DNA from: Anniella stebbinsi
Lineage: Eukaryota; Chordata; Lepidosauria; Squamata; Anniellidae
Assembly: GCA_029215795.1 (NCBI GenBank)
Contig: JARDYH010000007.1
Span: forward strand, 74,535,763-74,599,762
Length of the DNA: 64,000 bases
Direction: 5' to 3'
Numbering within the stretch: the first letter of the stretch is position 1; each line of letters begins with the position of its first letter. The position numbers and the translations under genes were made by a program. Under the pieces are notes generated by a model. The model did no database searches and was not told where the DNA came from. It saw nothing but the letters and a program-made list of their open reading frames with translations. Below, one piece after another: positions 21,653 through 34,642 of this stretch.

Positions 21653-24600
21653 GCCCCACTCGTACTCTTTGCTCATCAAATGTTATGTTTCTTACCCTCC
21701 CAAAAGTCTCTACTGTCAGCATCCCTGACAGATGGTTCTCCAGCTGCCTCTTGAATGCCTCTAATGTGGGAGAGCGCACCACCTCCCTAGGTCATTGGTT
21801 CCATTGTCGTACTGCTCTAATTTCCTGACTGTTAGAGCAATACGGCAATGGAACCAATGACATAGGGAGGTTGTGGGCTCTCCCATACTAGAGGCCTTCA
21901 AGAGGCAGCTGGACAACCCTCTGTCAGGGATGCTTTAAGGTAGATTCCTGCATTGAGCGGGGGGTTGGACTCGATGGCCTTATAGGCCCCTTCCAACTCT
22001 ACAATTCTATGATACTTCCCTTGCTCAGCTTTGTCCATTTTCTCTTGCTGCCCCCTATGCCTGAAATTCTCTTCCAGAGCATTTGCGGACCATGGGTTCA
22101 ATCACAGTCTTTGAAGCTCAATTGAAAACTTTTCTTTTTTCTAAAGCTTTTAGAACTTGATTTTGATCTTACTTTTATACTGTTAATTTTATTGTACATT
22201 CCCTTCCTTTTGTTGTTTTATTGTGATTTTATCAGCATGTAAGCCTACGTGGCAGAGCGTTGCTGTTTTATGGTTTGACTATGTATAGCACCATGTGCAT
22301 TGATGTTGCTAAATACATAGATACATACATATTATATTGTTCTTCTGCAAATCTTGAGGATCTGTTATATGCTACTGAAACTTCCCTCTTCTTTCTTCAT
22401 GGCCTTGTTTTGGCTCCAGTCCTGTCGGCACACAAGAGCCGAGTTTCCTATTAGAAGGACCAGTGCTTTCCCCAATTCCCCTCTCTCCCGCTTGCTGTTT
22501 CTTGGCTTGGTCTACAATGTGGGTCACATTGAAATGCAGCAGACAGCTCCTCCATCCCTCCAAATAAAGCGATAGAACAGCCCCGTACCACTCCTGCTGT
22601 TTATGCAGAGCATGGAGAATGTTGAAGAAGAGTGTGTGCCTGCTGCAGTTTCTCAGTATGGGCACGCCGCTGGGCCTCCCATTGTCATTACTGGAAAGCA
22701 GGTCATTATGTACAGACCCAGTCAAGAGCTACCACAGCATCCCCTCCCTATCCCCAGGAAATACACAGATACATTCATATATGCACAAGAGTGACGACTC
22801 CATCTTTTAATTTCAGCAGGACAGTCCTGGATATGATGGCTATGGCGCTCAAGGGTACCCTGTTCCTCCAGTGAGTATGGCCATTTTCTTTGCTTCCTAT
22901 TGGCTGGACTTTAAGATTAGTTGGATTTGTGGGCAGGAAAGAGGAGCAGGGACTCCTTAGTACTGGCCCCTATCTTATGGAACTTCCTTCCAAGACATGT
23001 CTAATTGACCCCCTCAGCTGGGGTCTTGAAAAAGGCTTTGAAACCCACCTGTTCCCAAAGGCTTTCCACTGACAGGTTTTATTCATCTTGCTGCCGTTTC
23101 ACTGATGTTTCATTACTGGGGATCAATTCTATTTTAATGTATTGTGGGCTTTTTGTGTTTTCTTGCATTTTGAAGTATTATGATCATGTGTGTGTGCATG
23201 TGTGTGTGTGTGTACTTGCATTTTCTTTGCTGCCTTCAATGAACTTGGCTCAGAAAGGAGGCTTATAAAGATTCCAATAAATACATGAAATAAATTCATT
23301 TCTTTCTTTCTGCAGAGGGCCCCTGGCAACCCAGGCTCTGGCTACTCTGGACCTGGCTACCCTGGCAATGGCTTCCCCAACAATGGCTACCCCGACAATG
23401 GCTACCCCAGCCATGTGAGTAAAAGAAGTGTGATTTGTCTGCTTGTGTCATAGATTCCCCCTTTGATAGACACCAGAGGATCTGCCCTAGTCCCATTGAT
23501 TTCCATGCATGCCTCACTTAGAAGCAAGCTTTGCATAGGCCTAAAGATGTGAGCGGGGGACTCTTTATGATTGGTCTACAGCAGGGATGGGCAGATGTGT
23601 CAGCCTCAATCCCACCAATGTTCTCTTTTTTCCACTGCCAAACATGTTCCAGCCCAGTTCCATAGGGGTATCCGCTAGGGTGACCATACGAAAAGGAGGA
23701 TAGGGAACCTGTATCTTTAGCAGTTGTATTAAAAAGGGAATTTCAGTAGGTGTCATTTGCAAGCATGCAGCCCCTGGTGAAATTCCCTCTTCATCACAAC
23801 AGTTACATCTGCAGGAGCCCTGCCCTCATTTGTTTCTGGTCAAGAGAGCAGGGTTTCTGCAGCTTTAACGGTTGTGATGAAGAGGGAATTTCACTAGGTG
23901 ATTCATGCATACAAATGGAGCCTGCTGAAATTCCTTTTTCTATACAACTGTTAAAGATACAGGAGCCATGTCCTCCTTTTCATATGGTCACCCTAGTATC
24001 CACCCCACCTCCAGCCACAAAGAAATCCATATTCATTTTTCTCTGCATTTCCCCCCCAAATGCACAGATTTTTGTCTGCATCTTTCCAGTGCGTGCATTC
24101 TTTTAATGCATTCACCCATGAACAAAAGTGTGCTTGTGTGCATTTTGGAAATGTATGCCATTTTCTTTGAACAGTGCATGTTAATGGACACTTTATTTGT
24201 TTTGTGGAATGCATCGTGAGCTCAGAAATGTACAGATTTCAGACTGCAAATTGTGTTCAGGCAAATTGTGTAAATACCTGCCCCAGAAGAATAGCAGCAC
24301 AAGGGTGGCCATGTGTCCTTTCTTTCACAAAGGACAGTCCTCTATAGGAGCATTGCCAGAGGACCGTCCTCTACATGAAGACATCCTCTGTTTGCACAGC
24401 TGTCCTCTCCTATTCCAGTTTAAAGATGAAGGATCATACGAATTGTTACACATCAATACTTATTAACACCTGAACTTTAGACTGAGCTCCAATCATTCAC
24501 ACTATGGTATGATGGACTGTATTTCTATTTAAATTATAATAATTGGTTCTAAATTTGCCTTCATACACTTGTAAATTTCATGTAAATCTTTGTCCTCTGA

Positions 24601-27600
24601 TTAGTGATGCATTTCATCTTTTGGGGTTATTTATCAGTGGCTGCTGCAGCCTGAGCTGCATGAGAGTAGAAAAATGATAGTGGTGGTAGGGAAAATGTCA
24701 TCCTTTTACTCTTGCCATGGTTCCAATTAAGTTCCTCCGCTCTATTCCCACCCAAGCTGCTGTTTGCATCAGGAGGGAAACCTCCATCGAAGCTTCCATT
24801 CTGATTAAAATAGCCACTTACAGTAGGGGTGTGTGATTTTTCTCAGGACCATGGCGGAAAGTGGGAAGGGTTAAATTCTTTCTCCATTCCCACTCCTGAG
24901 ACCTTGGCGCTGGCCACAAACAAACAAACCCACATGTGTGTCAATTACATTCATAAAACAAATGTCATGTCCAGTTTGATGCTAAGCCCCTTAGATTTCA
25001 CAGGTGATTCCTTCCAGGGATCTGAGCTTCAATAGGAGCACAGAACATAATTTTTAAAATAATTATTATAATTATTATATATTTTTTTACTTTTGTAGCA
25101 TGGTCATGGCGATAGAAGGCCAGTGAGTATGATGAATTTTGTTCCTCTGATTGCAATATTTTTTCACTGTTCTCTTATTAACCTGGGAGACAAATTCACC
25201 CTACGTTTTGCTGCTAGCTGAAGCTACCCTGCCCTGCTCCCCTGGCTTGTGGTCCATCTCATTTCATTCCCACACCCCAGCCTTGCACATGCCTGTTGGA
25301 GGAAGAGGAGGAGGAGGAGGAGGAGGAGGAGGAGGTGTGGAATAGGAGGACCTATACCAAGAGCAGCCCATCCCAAGCCACAGCTATGGGTGGGTCAGGG
25401 CTGGGCCACTTTGAGGCTTGGGGCCTCGGCAGCTGCCCATTCATGCCAACCTCTGATATCAGGCCTGCTAGGTATGCACAAAGGTTTGAGCATCTCTGCA
25501 ATTTAATTTCTGATACGGCAACAAAGACAACCAAATAATATTTCTGTATTTCATTTTTCTAGGGCAAGCGAAATGGATGGGTAAATACATTTTGTTTTAC
25601 TTAATCATGTGATTCCTCCTCATGCTGGGTATCAAAGTAGCACCTGTGTCTCAAGTAGGCATGTCAGAGAAATCCACAACGAAACCAAATGAGTTTGGAT
25701 TTTTATGAATCCCCCCTGCCCTCCGCGGATTCTGCATTAGACTGGCTTTCTCCTTGTTTGGGAATTTTGTGCACATTTTATTGTTAAAAAGTAGGCAAAA
25801 ATAGAAAAGCCAACCAAAATATGCATTTTTCCCATAGGCTAAACTATAAAAATGTACATGGGGGGGAATTTGCATATTTGCACATGTGCAAATTTCTACG
25901 AATTCGGAAATTGAAAATAAAAAATCTGATTCTGTCTATAGGTAGATGACAGAACAAAAGACATCTGGTGATCCATGAAACAGAGATGGAATGGATTTTA
26001 CACAATCCATAGTTCCCTAGTCTCTCAACCCCCTTAGTTTCAATGCACCTCCCAAGTAATGTGTGCATAGAATCAATGCAAACCTTTGTGTATTGACTAG
26101 GATGGCCAAAAGTCCTCTTTTACAGAGGACAGTCCTGTGTTTGAAGGTTTGCCCATCCTCTCTTTGAAGGTGTCCTCTGTTTGAAGGGCTGGGCTGCCCA
26201 GTTCCAGTTTAAAGAGCCATCAGACATGCAGCCCATTACCAGTTAGCTCCTGGACAGCAGATTAAACAGGCAGGTTCACAAGTCACCTGGTTACAGTCTC
26301 CCACACTATGCAGAAGAGGGTTGTGTGGGTGCATTTATTATTTTTGTTTTTATTAGGACTTTTGTGTGAATTATTATTATGTTCAGCACAATGCCTAGAG
26401 AGATTTAATGATGTATTTAATTAATAAAAAGAATGACTGAATGAAAAATTCATGGTCTTTCTTTCTTGCAGTTTGATTTCCTCAAACGACTACCGGTAAG
26501 TACATGGACACATCTTTCTCCTCTGTTCCTTTCATATAATGTCAGAGTTTCATACTGAGACAGGGGGCTGGATGGTTCAGCAGAACCTGCAAGGACTGTA
26601 CCACTTGAGGGTGTAGTTAGCGGGCAAGGGCCTTTAAATGTGCTTCTGACTTTCATGCACACGAATGTATATGTGCACACTGCATGTCGGGAGGGAGAGT
26701 CTTCTGCATAGGAAGCAGATTTCATGGGTTAGAATTCAATACTTCCCACAAACCTGTAGCCAGAATTCAGGGGGTTCAGGAAAAGCTTAACCTCTTGATT
26801 CAGTCGCATAAAGCAGCATTTGATCAATGTCTGGGATGTGGGTGATGAGCAGTTCATAGCTCCCATACGTGAATCAAAGAATAGCAACAAATAGGTCCTG
26901 CTATTTATATATGTTAGTTGTTTTCTGGAGAGTTAGGTATTTGACTGCCATGAGTTGTAGGATATTTATTTATCTGAATGGTGAAAGATTATAGGGCAGG
27001 GTCCATCATGCTGGAAAGCTTGGTGTGAATTCCGCCCCTGAGCCCACAAACCGAGTCCAGTGGCGGAGTCATTGGACAGAAAGTCTGTGGGGAAAATCTT
27101 CTGTTGCAGAGATAATAGACACCTCATTGCTGCTGTGAGGGTGAGTGGGTGGAAAATGCAGTGCATAAATAACTCTAGCCTTTTCCTTTTTTAGTTCATT
27201 GGGCAGTTCCTAGGAGGAAAGAGACCTGTGAGTAAAAAATTATATTCATGTAATCTCACTTTTTTTTCAAATAGATATGTTCAGGCTAAACATGGAAGGC
27301 CTTTATACTGCAGGAAGGTCTTTGCTCTCCTTAATTTAACAGCTATAACTGGGACAGGCAACCTTTTAGGGCTCATGGGTACATTTAGAATTTGGATGCC
27401 ACCATCAATGATATTAAAAGCCATCAAGAGATTTGGGGGGGGAAATATGATGTTAGTCCCTCAAAAGCTGTATTCTCTAAATTAGGCTGACCATATGAAA
27501 AGGAGGACAGGGCTCATGTAACTTTAACAGTTGTAGAGAAAAGGGAATTTCAGCCAAGGTCATTTGTATGCAATTAGTTCCTGGTGATATTCCCTTTTCC

Positions 27601-29731
27601 TTACAACAGTTAAAGCTGCAGGGGCCCTGCCTTCTTTTGTATATGGTCACTCTAACATAGTGCCTGCAACTTTAATTATTGTAATGAAGAGGAGATTTCA
27701 CCAGGTATTAATTGCATACAAATGATGCTGACTGAAATTCCCTTTTCTCTGCATCTGTTAAAGTTACAGGAGCCCTGTCCTCCTTTTCATATGGTCGGCC
27801 TATCTAAATGGCAAAGGAAATAAGGTTAGGCAATGGGGAATGAGCTTCTCTAAATAATCTATACCTTTTTCTTTACAGCCCACTTTCTTTGACTGGATAC
27901 GAGTAAGTTGATGAGAAGTGTTTTTCTTCTTAGACTATTTCATATAATTTCAGTGTTCAAGGGTGCTTCCAGACGGAGGGTTCCTAGTGCTATCAATTAA
28001 AAGGCACAGTGCCGCTGCTCCGTCTTTTCCTTCTTAACAGATTTTGTGTGGTAAGAAAAAAGCTCGGAAGAAGCGGTAGGAAAACACGGGAAAGTTACAA
28101 GTGGAAGACAATGTTGTCTAGACGCCCTGTTAAATTCCATGAATGAGGCAGTCCAACTGCATCATAAAAGCCTCATATGGAAGCACCCAAATACTGAGTC
28201 AGTACTTGTCATTACTGAATGAAAAAGTGGCTGGATTTTCACCACTATGGTATAGGCATGGTAGACTGGCGAGATCCAGTTTTAGATATCGGGTTAGCTG
28301 TGAAACTCCATGCATGTCCTCTCTGCTCAGCCTCAGCCTGTTGTGAAAACGGGGAAAGGGGAAGAGAGATTATCCTTGTTGAAACTGCTATATAAACAGA
28401 AAGCCAATTAAAAACATTGTTTTAAAAGAAATTGGGAGGGAGAATGGGCCTAGCTTCTTGGAAAATGGGAAGGTTAAAAATAGTAACCTCTTATGGCTCA
28501 GGGAAACTTGAGCATTCAACAGAAACAAGTAGGACTGTACCATTTCAGTTTGCCAGTGGTGGTAGAGTCACATATTTGAATGTTCCCTTATCTTAGTTGC
28601 TCTTAGCTGCTCACAGCATTTACAAAACCGGCAAGTCAGAGGGACAAGGTTTTACGTAAAAGAAGCAGGTTTTGTGGCTACGCATTCAAACATTGGCTGA
28701 ATTCGGACAACACAATAGTCAATGGTGGGGTAATAATCAACTTTACAGTTGTTCAACTAGGGGGTACTCCCCACACAACATGGTAATAAATAATCAACTG
28801 TGGTGTGGATTAGGATCAGTGCTGAGTTGACTATGGCAGCATTCGGACAACATGATAGTCAATACAACTGACGATTGTTCCCCCTCCCCCAAGTTGCTTA
28901 TTGTGTCATCCGAATTCAGCCATTGATTCACACTTGCAGTCTGAAGTGGTACAGTCTAGACAAACTTGTACCACTTGATTTTGCTAAATAGACTTCAGAA
29001 ATTGGTGAGTGGTTTCTGGATGTTACATTGTCCTACAGCTGAATAATTTACATCTAGCTTTGCTGGTTGAGGGATGCTGGGAGTTGTAGGACTTTTTTTC
29101 CCTACCGAAATACACATACACCTGTACCCTTACTTGTTGATTTTTTTAAAAAAAGTCCCTGGAGGTGGAACATTATAGCCATTGTCAATGAGTATATCAA
29201 ATCCTTCACATGGATGCATTGATGTGCAGCATCAGTGTAGCATCCGCGCATGCATTTCCTCAGTGTTCAGCAAACTAGCTTAAAGCAGACTCGAATTTGC
29301 AAAGGCATCTGAGACATTTTAATTTGGAATGCCCAAGACCATTTCAAATGGGATCTTTAAATTGGCCATTCCTCAACTGGTAGCTTGAGTTAAGCTCTTG
29401 AGTCCAGAATCTGCACAGAAAGCAAAAGATGAGTAACTCTTGTCATGGAGATAATGAGCCCATCTCTGCTGCTCTAGAGAACATTGGAATAAAAAGCAAG
29501 ATAAAGTAACAGCTGACTTTTCCTTCTTTCCCCCAGAAACATTTCAAGAGAAACAAAAATCATCCGGTGAGTACAGCTAGAATATATATATAGATATAGA
29601 TATATTCACATAACTGTGTCGATTTGAATGGAAGGTGAAGTTAAGATAAACATAAAGAGCCCTATACTGAGGGAGGTAGTTGCTTAATTTAACAGATGTA
29701 GCCATTTCCCAGGCTTTTCTCTCAGTGAAAT

Positions 29732-29766
<35 letters not shown>

Positions 29767-32700
29767 TTGCATTTCTATCCTGCCCAATAGCCGAAGCTCT
29801 CTGAGCGGTTTACAAAAATTAAAACCATGAAAAGCATTTAAAATATAAAGCAACAACGGTATAAAAACGTAGCATACAAATACAGTCTAAGAACACCAGC
29901 AGGATAAAACCAAGCAGCAATGCAGAAATTAATACAGATTTAAAATACAAATTTAAAACAGCAAAGTTAAAAATTAAGCTGATGAACTGTTAAAATACTG
30001 AGAAAATAAAAAGGTCTTCAGCTGGCGTCTAAAAGAGTATAATGTAGGTGCCAGGCAAACCTCTCTAGGGAGCCCATTCCACAGCCGGGGTGCCACAGCA
30101 GAGAAGGCTGTCCTCCTGGTGGCCACCTGCCTCACTTCATTTGGCAGGGGCTCACAGGGAAGGGCCCCTGAAGACGATCTTAGGATCCAAGCAGGTACAT
30201 ATGGGAGGAGGCGTTCCTCCCATATGTGAAAAAGCCATATGCCTCCAAATATGTTAGACTTTGAAGGGAGACTTGCTCTTTTTTCTTCTTCACTCCTGGG
30301 CTTGGCCAATGAGTTGGCTTTGGCCAAAGTGACAGCACATTTTCCCCCCAAAGAACGTTCTGAGAGAATTTGGTTACCCAAGATGCAATAGCTGAAATAT
30401 TCAATTGCACCATTGGGATTATGGCTGGATGATTCCATTTCATGGTAATGGAAACACACACATCTCTAACCTAATGGATTTAGAAAAGAAGTATGATGGA
30501 CTGTTTTTAGTGATGTAGTCTAGATCCCCACACAATAAAAGAGCCACAGTTAGGCTTCCTTGTTTCAGAAATGGATCTCTTTAAAGCCCCTTAATCTAGT
30601 CCACAGAAAATGCTTTCGAGACAGAGCAAGCTCTGTCGGAACACATATAATTGAATTATCTCCTAAAATCGTTACAGTTGGAATAGGATATTGACAGAGC
30701 CAGGCAGGTTTATTTGAAATCAAGTCTGGGAAAACCAACAGCATCAACTTTTTCTTGCTATAGAGACGCCCTGACTACGGAAGTCCTAGCTATGCTAGAC
30801 CAGTGAGTATGACAAATTTGGTCTGTTGGTTCATGTCCCATCCCTTTCAAGCCCCATCAGGGAGTCAGTCATCCACTTTGGGCAAAGATTCAGGCAAAGA
30901 AAGACAATGGCTGATTTCGCATGACACTTTAGGCAACGGAGGGGTTAATAGGGTACTGACCGTGCGTTAGGTAGGTGGTGCTCCCCATACAACATGTTGC
31001 TACTCCATTCCTTGAACAACTGAAAGTCCCAGCGTCCATCTTGGTTGCTACGTCTCCTCCCTCCCCCTCCCCCAGCCTTCCAGCCGTATCCCAGCATGCA
31101 CCACAAGTTCTGCTGGCTGTATCAGAGCAGCCGGGGGGTTTCGGCTGCTTCGGCCGGCAGAACTCTATGCCCAAATGGAATAGTGCACGGAGAGAGGGGG
31201 GTTTGTTTTGGACAACACTTTAAACAACGGGCTTCCAGCTAAACAACTTGCAAGCCATTTATTTCTCTGTGTTGCATATTTGGGCTGATTAGAGTACCGT
31301 CAGTTGTGTGTGAGTGCCGTGTGACCCTCCACACAACACAATAAGCAACACAACTGATGGTTGCTTCCCCCCTCCTCCGTTGCCTAATGTGTTGTGCGAA
31401 ACCAGCCAATGTGGAGCAGGTGGCTGGATGACTTCTAGGACTTGGCTTGTTTCAGGACCATAGACAGCAATCCTGAGCTAGAAAACTAACAGGTTACTCC
31501 ATCACTGGCCAAGAGCAACTAGCAGGGATTTAAAGTGAGGATGTCCTGTCCTGAGTCTTCTTTGGAAGCTCCACCCCCCTCAGGTGCTGTATCTAGCTGT
31601 TAAAGGGCCAACAGACAATTAGTGTAGGTGTTGACTTCTCCTGGAACTCTGGAGGGGAGAAGGGACTCCTTCTCAGGCTCTTCCTGTTCACTCTTTGGCA
31701 TTGTGAGGCAGTGGGTACTCCTAGGGGTTGCAGGCATAGGACATGAGGTTCATGGCAATGGGCCCCAGTTCAGAAGGAATCAGGAACTGGTTCCAGTGCC
31801 TCCTCAGAAGCACTGTCACTGGAGGCTTCAGTCTCTGGGGGCTTTCGGCATGTTCAATGCTGAGCACATTGAGTCACACTCAGCCATTGCTTGCAACAGA
31901 AGAGCCATCCATCCTTCCTTATCACTCATGCAGAGAATATGGGTGGGGTGAGGAAGGGCATGGCTGCTGCTGTTTCTCCATCTAGACTGCTGATGGCCTT
32001 CCATTGTAAGTAATGGCAACGCCATCAGTATGTGCAAACCCAGCCAAAGGCCACCAGCAAAGAGGAATGGTGAAACTTAATCCACCCCCTAGGGAATCTC
32101 CTTCAAACTATGCAATTCTATCAATTGTGGAAGCAAACAAGAATGATGGATGTATCTTTTAATTTCTGTAGGCGGGTCCTGGATATGGCGGCTATCCAGG
32201 GTACCCAGCTCCCCCCTTCCCTGGCCCGGTGAGTATGATGATTTTTTTGGCTTCCTTGTGCCACATCCTCCTCTTGATAGATAGGTGAGCACCCCCATCC
32301 TAGTGCTATGCAACCCCTATTTTCATATATGCATTACTTAAAGCTATGACATAAAGATGGGGCCTAGGAAAACTTGTCATGAGTTGATCAGATAATAACA
32401 GAGTTGCATCCAAACAGCTGGTCTTCAGCCATGCAACCAGAAACTTATTTAATCTGTTTCAAAATATCCTCTGTCTATCTATCTATCTATCTATCTATCT
32501 ATCATCATTTCCCATCTTAAATATTCATCCTCTGCTTTTCTTTGGCCCCATTCAGAAGACACCTTAAACCATGACTTTAACCACAGTGGTTAAGTCAGAA
32601 AGCCAGGCTGTGTTCAGAAGACACCTTAGATCATGTCTTTAACCATGATGGCTAAGGCAAAAAGGCTTATTCTCTGTGGTTAAAGCTATGGTTTAAGGTG

Positions 32701-33136
32701 TTTTCTGAATATGGCCCAGCTTTCTGGTTTAATCACTATGGTTAAAGCCATGGTTTAAGGTGTCTTCAGAATGGGGCCAGTATAATGTAAACGAGTTTGG
32801 TCTTCAATGTGGTTTGATTTTTTAAAAAATGTAAATGATGTTTTTGGAGAAAAGCAAGATCAATGACTATATTACCCCCCTCTTGTTCTGCAGGGTGGCC
32901 CTGACTATGGTGAATTCCCTCCTCCTCCTCCTCCTGGATACAATGGCTATCCTAACCCAGTGAGTAGGACAAGTGTGATTTGTGTTCATGTGTCATATCC
33001 TCCTTTTGAATTAAGGATGGGGGAGAAATTCATTCAGCTTGTATTTCAATGCAAACTTACCAGATTTAAACTTCCTGAACCTCAACATGAACTGGAATGC
33101 AGTTTGCCATTGAAATCTGTATATTATTCCCCCCCC

Positions 33137-33184
<48 letters not shown>

Positions 33185-34600
33185 GCGTACCAAAATGCAT
33201 ACATTTGAAACAGTGGCTCAATTCGGACGACACGATAGTCAATGGTGGGTTGACTAAACCTAACCCTAACCCTAACCCTAGGGGGTACTCCCCACACAAC
33301 ATGGTAATAAATAATCAACTGTGGTGTGGATGAGGATCAGCGCTGAGTTGACTATGGCAGCATTTGGATGACACAATAGTCAAAACAACTGATGATTGTT
33401 TTCCCCACACCAGTTGTTTATTGTGTTGTCTGAATTGAGCCAGTGTGCGCACACACAAAAAGCACATATCTCAAAGAATGCAGACAGAAATGCACGTACT
33501 TGCAAAAATGCACAGAAAAATGCTTGATTCAATAGGAAAATTGTTTGAGGAAAATTCGTATATTTTGGAAAAAGGCCATCTGAGAACATGTACACTAGAA
33601 AACAATGCATACAGAAAGGTGCATTTTTTTCAGAAGGCACTCAAATATGTACATGTGTTCATGCGGAGTTGGGATGGAATGAACTGAGCATTGGAAAAAT
33701 GACAACCTAAGTGAAATCGAGCTTGAGAGATTTACCCGCCCCCTACTTATGATTGATGCTCTGTGAACTGCCTGACTCCATTCCTGTGAAGACGAGAGGG
33801 TATGGCTCTACTGCCACTAAATACCATGAAAAGCTCTCCCCTTACACTTACATCAAAACCAGAGGGAGCTTTTGTGTAGATGCAAATAGCGCACGTGGGA
33901 GTATCAACCTGGATTGGGAGCAAAGGGTTAAAGCCCCCTAGCTCTCCCCCTCCCCTCCGGGTCCCGGTTCAGACTGGGATCTGCAATTTACTCTTCAAAA
34001 AGTTCTGTGTGTTTGTTAAATGTGTGGATGGCGTCATGTCTAGATCATCCCTCAGTTTGTAGGCTCAGTTGTTCAACTCAAGACATTGTGTTCAGAGGAT
34101 AACGTTTTAGAAGCTCACCCTCATCTGAACCAAGCCAATTTTGAATCATTTCTTGGAGGGATATTTAAAGGGGGCTAGTTTCTCCTAAGGTAATTTCATT
34201 TGCTGCGAGTTGTTTTCTGCTTGCTCATACTGTTCAGTATTAATAGCATGCGCGCACACACGCACACACATGAGCTTGGCTCCTATGATGCCTAATAATA
34301 AAATAATGTTTATGGAAACCAACCAGATCAATGTTTTTATTTCTGTAGATTAAGCCTGACTTCCCTGGTCCTTTCTATGACCCTGCTGTATTCAATGGCC
34401 CAGTAAGTACGACAATCTACTTTGTCTGTGAGTGTCCTCTCATATCCCTCTTGAATTATTTTTTAAAAAGATTTTATTACTTTTCCAAAACAAAATTAAA
34501 CAAACCAACAGTAAAATAAGTCAGCAAATAAATAAATAAATAAATAAATGCACATTGGGTTTAAATGTAATTTTTGACAGAGTGCAATACATTTAACATA

Positions 34601-34642
<42 letters not shown>

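Noticed and set aside
25296..25538. Poly-Glu and poly-Arg frames over the GGA repeat
   Set aside because: Chance frames over a trinucleotide microsatellite in a gene B intron.
33256..33280. Chromosome end or true interstitial telomere block
   Set aside because: Only about four units, fully inside a small transposon with sequence continuing on both sides.
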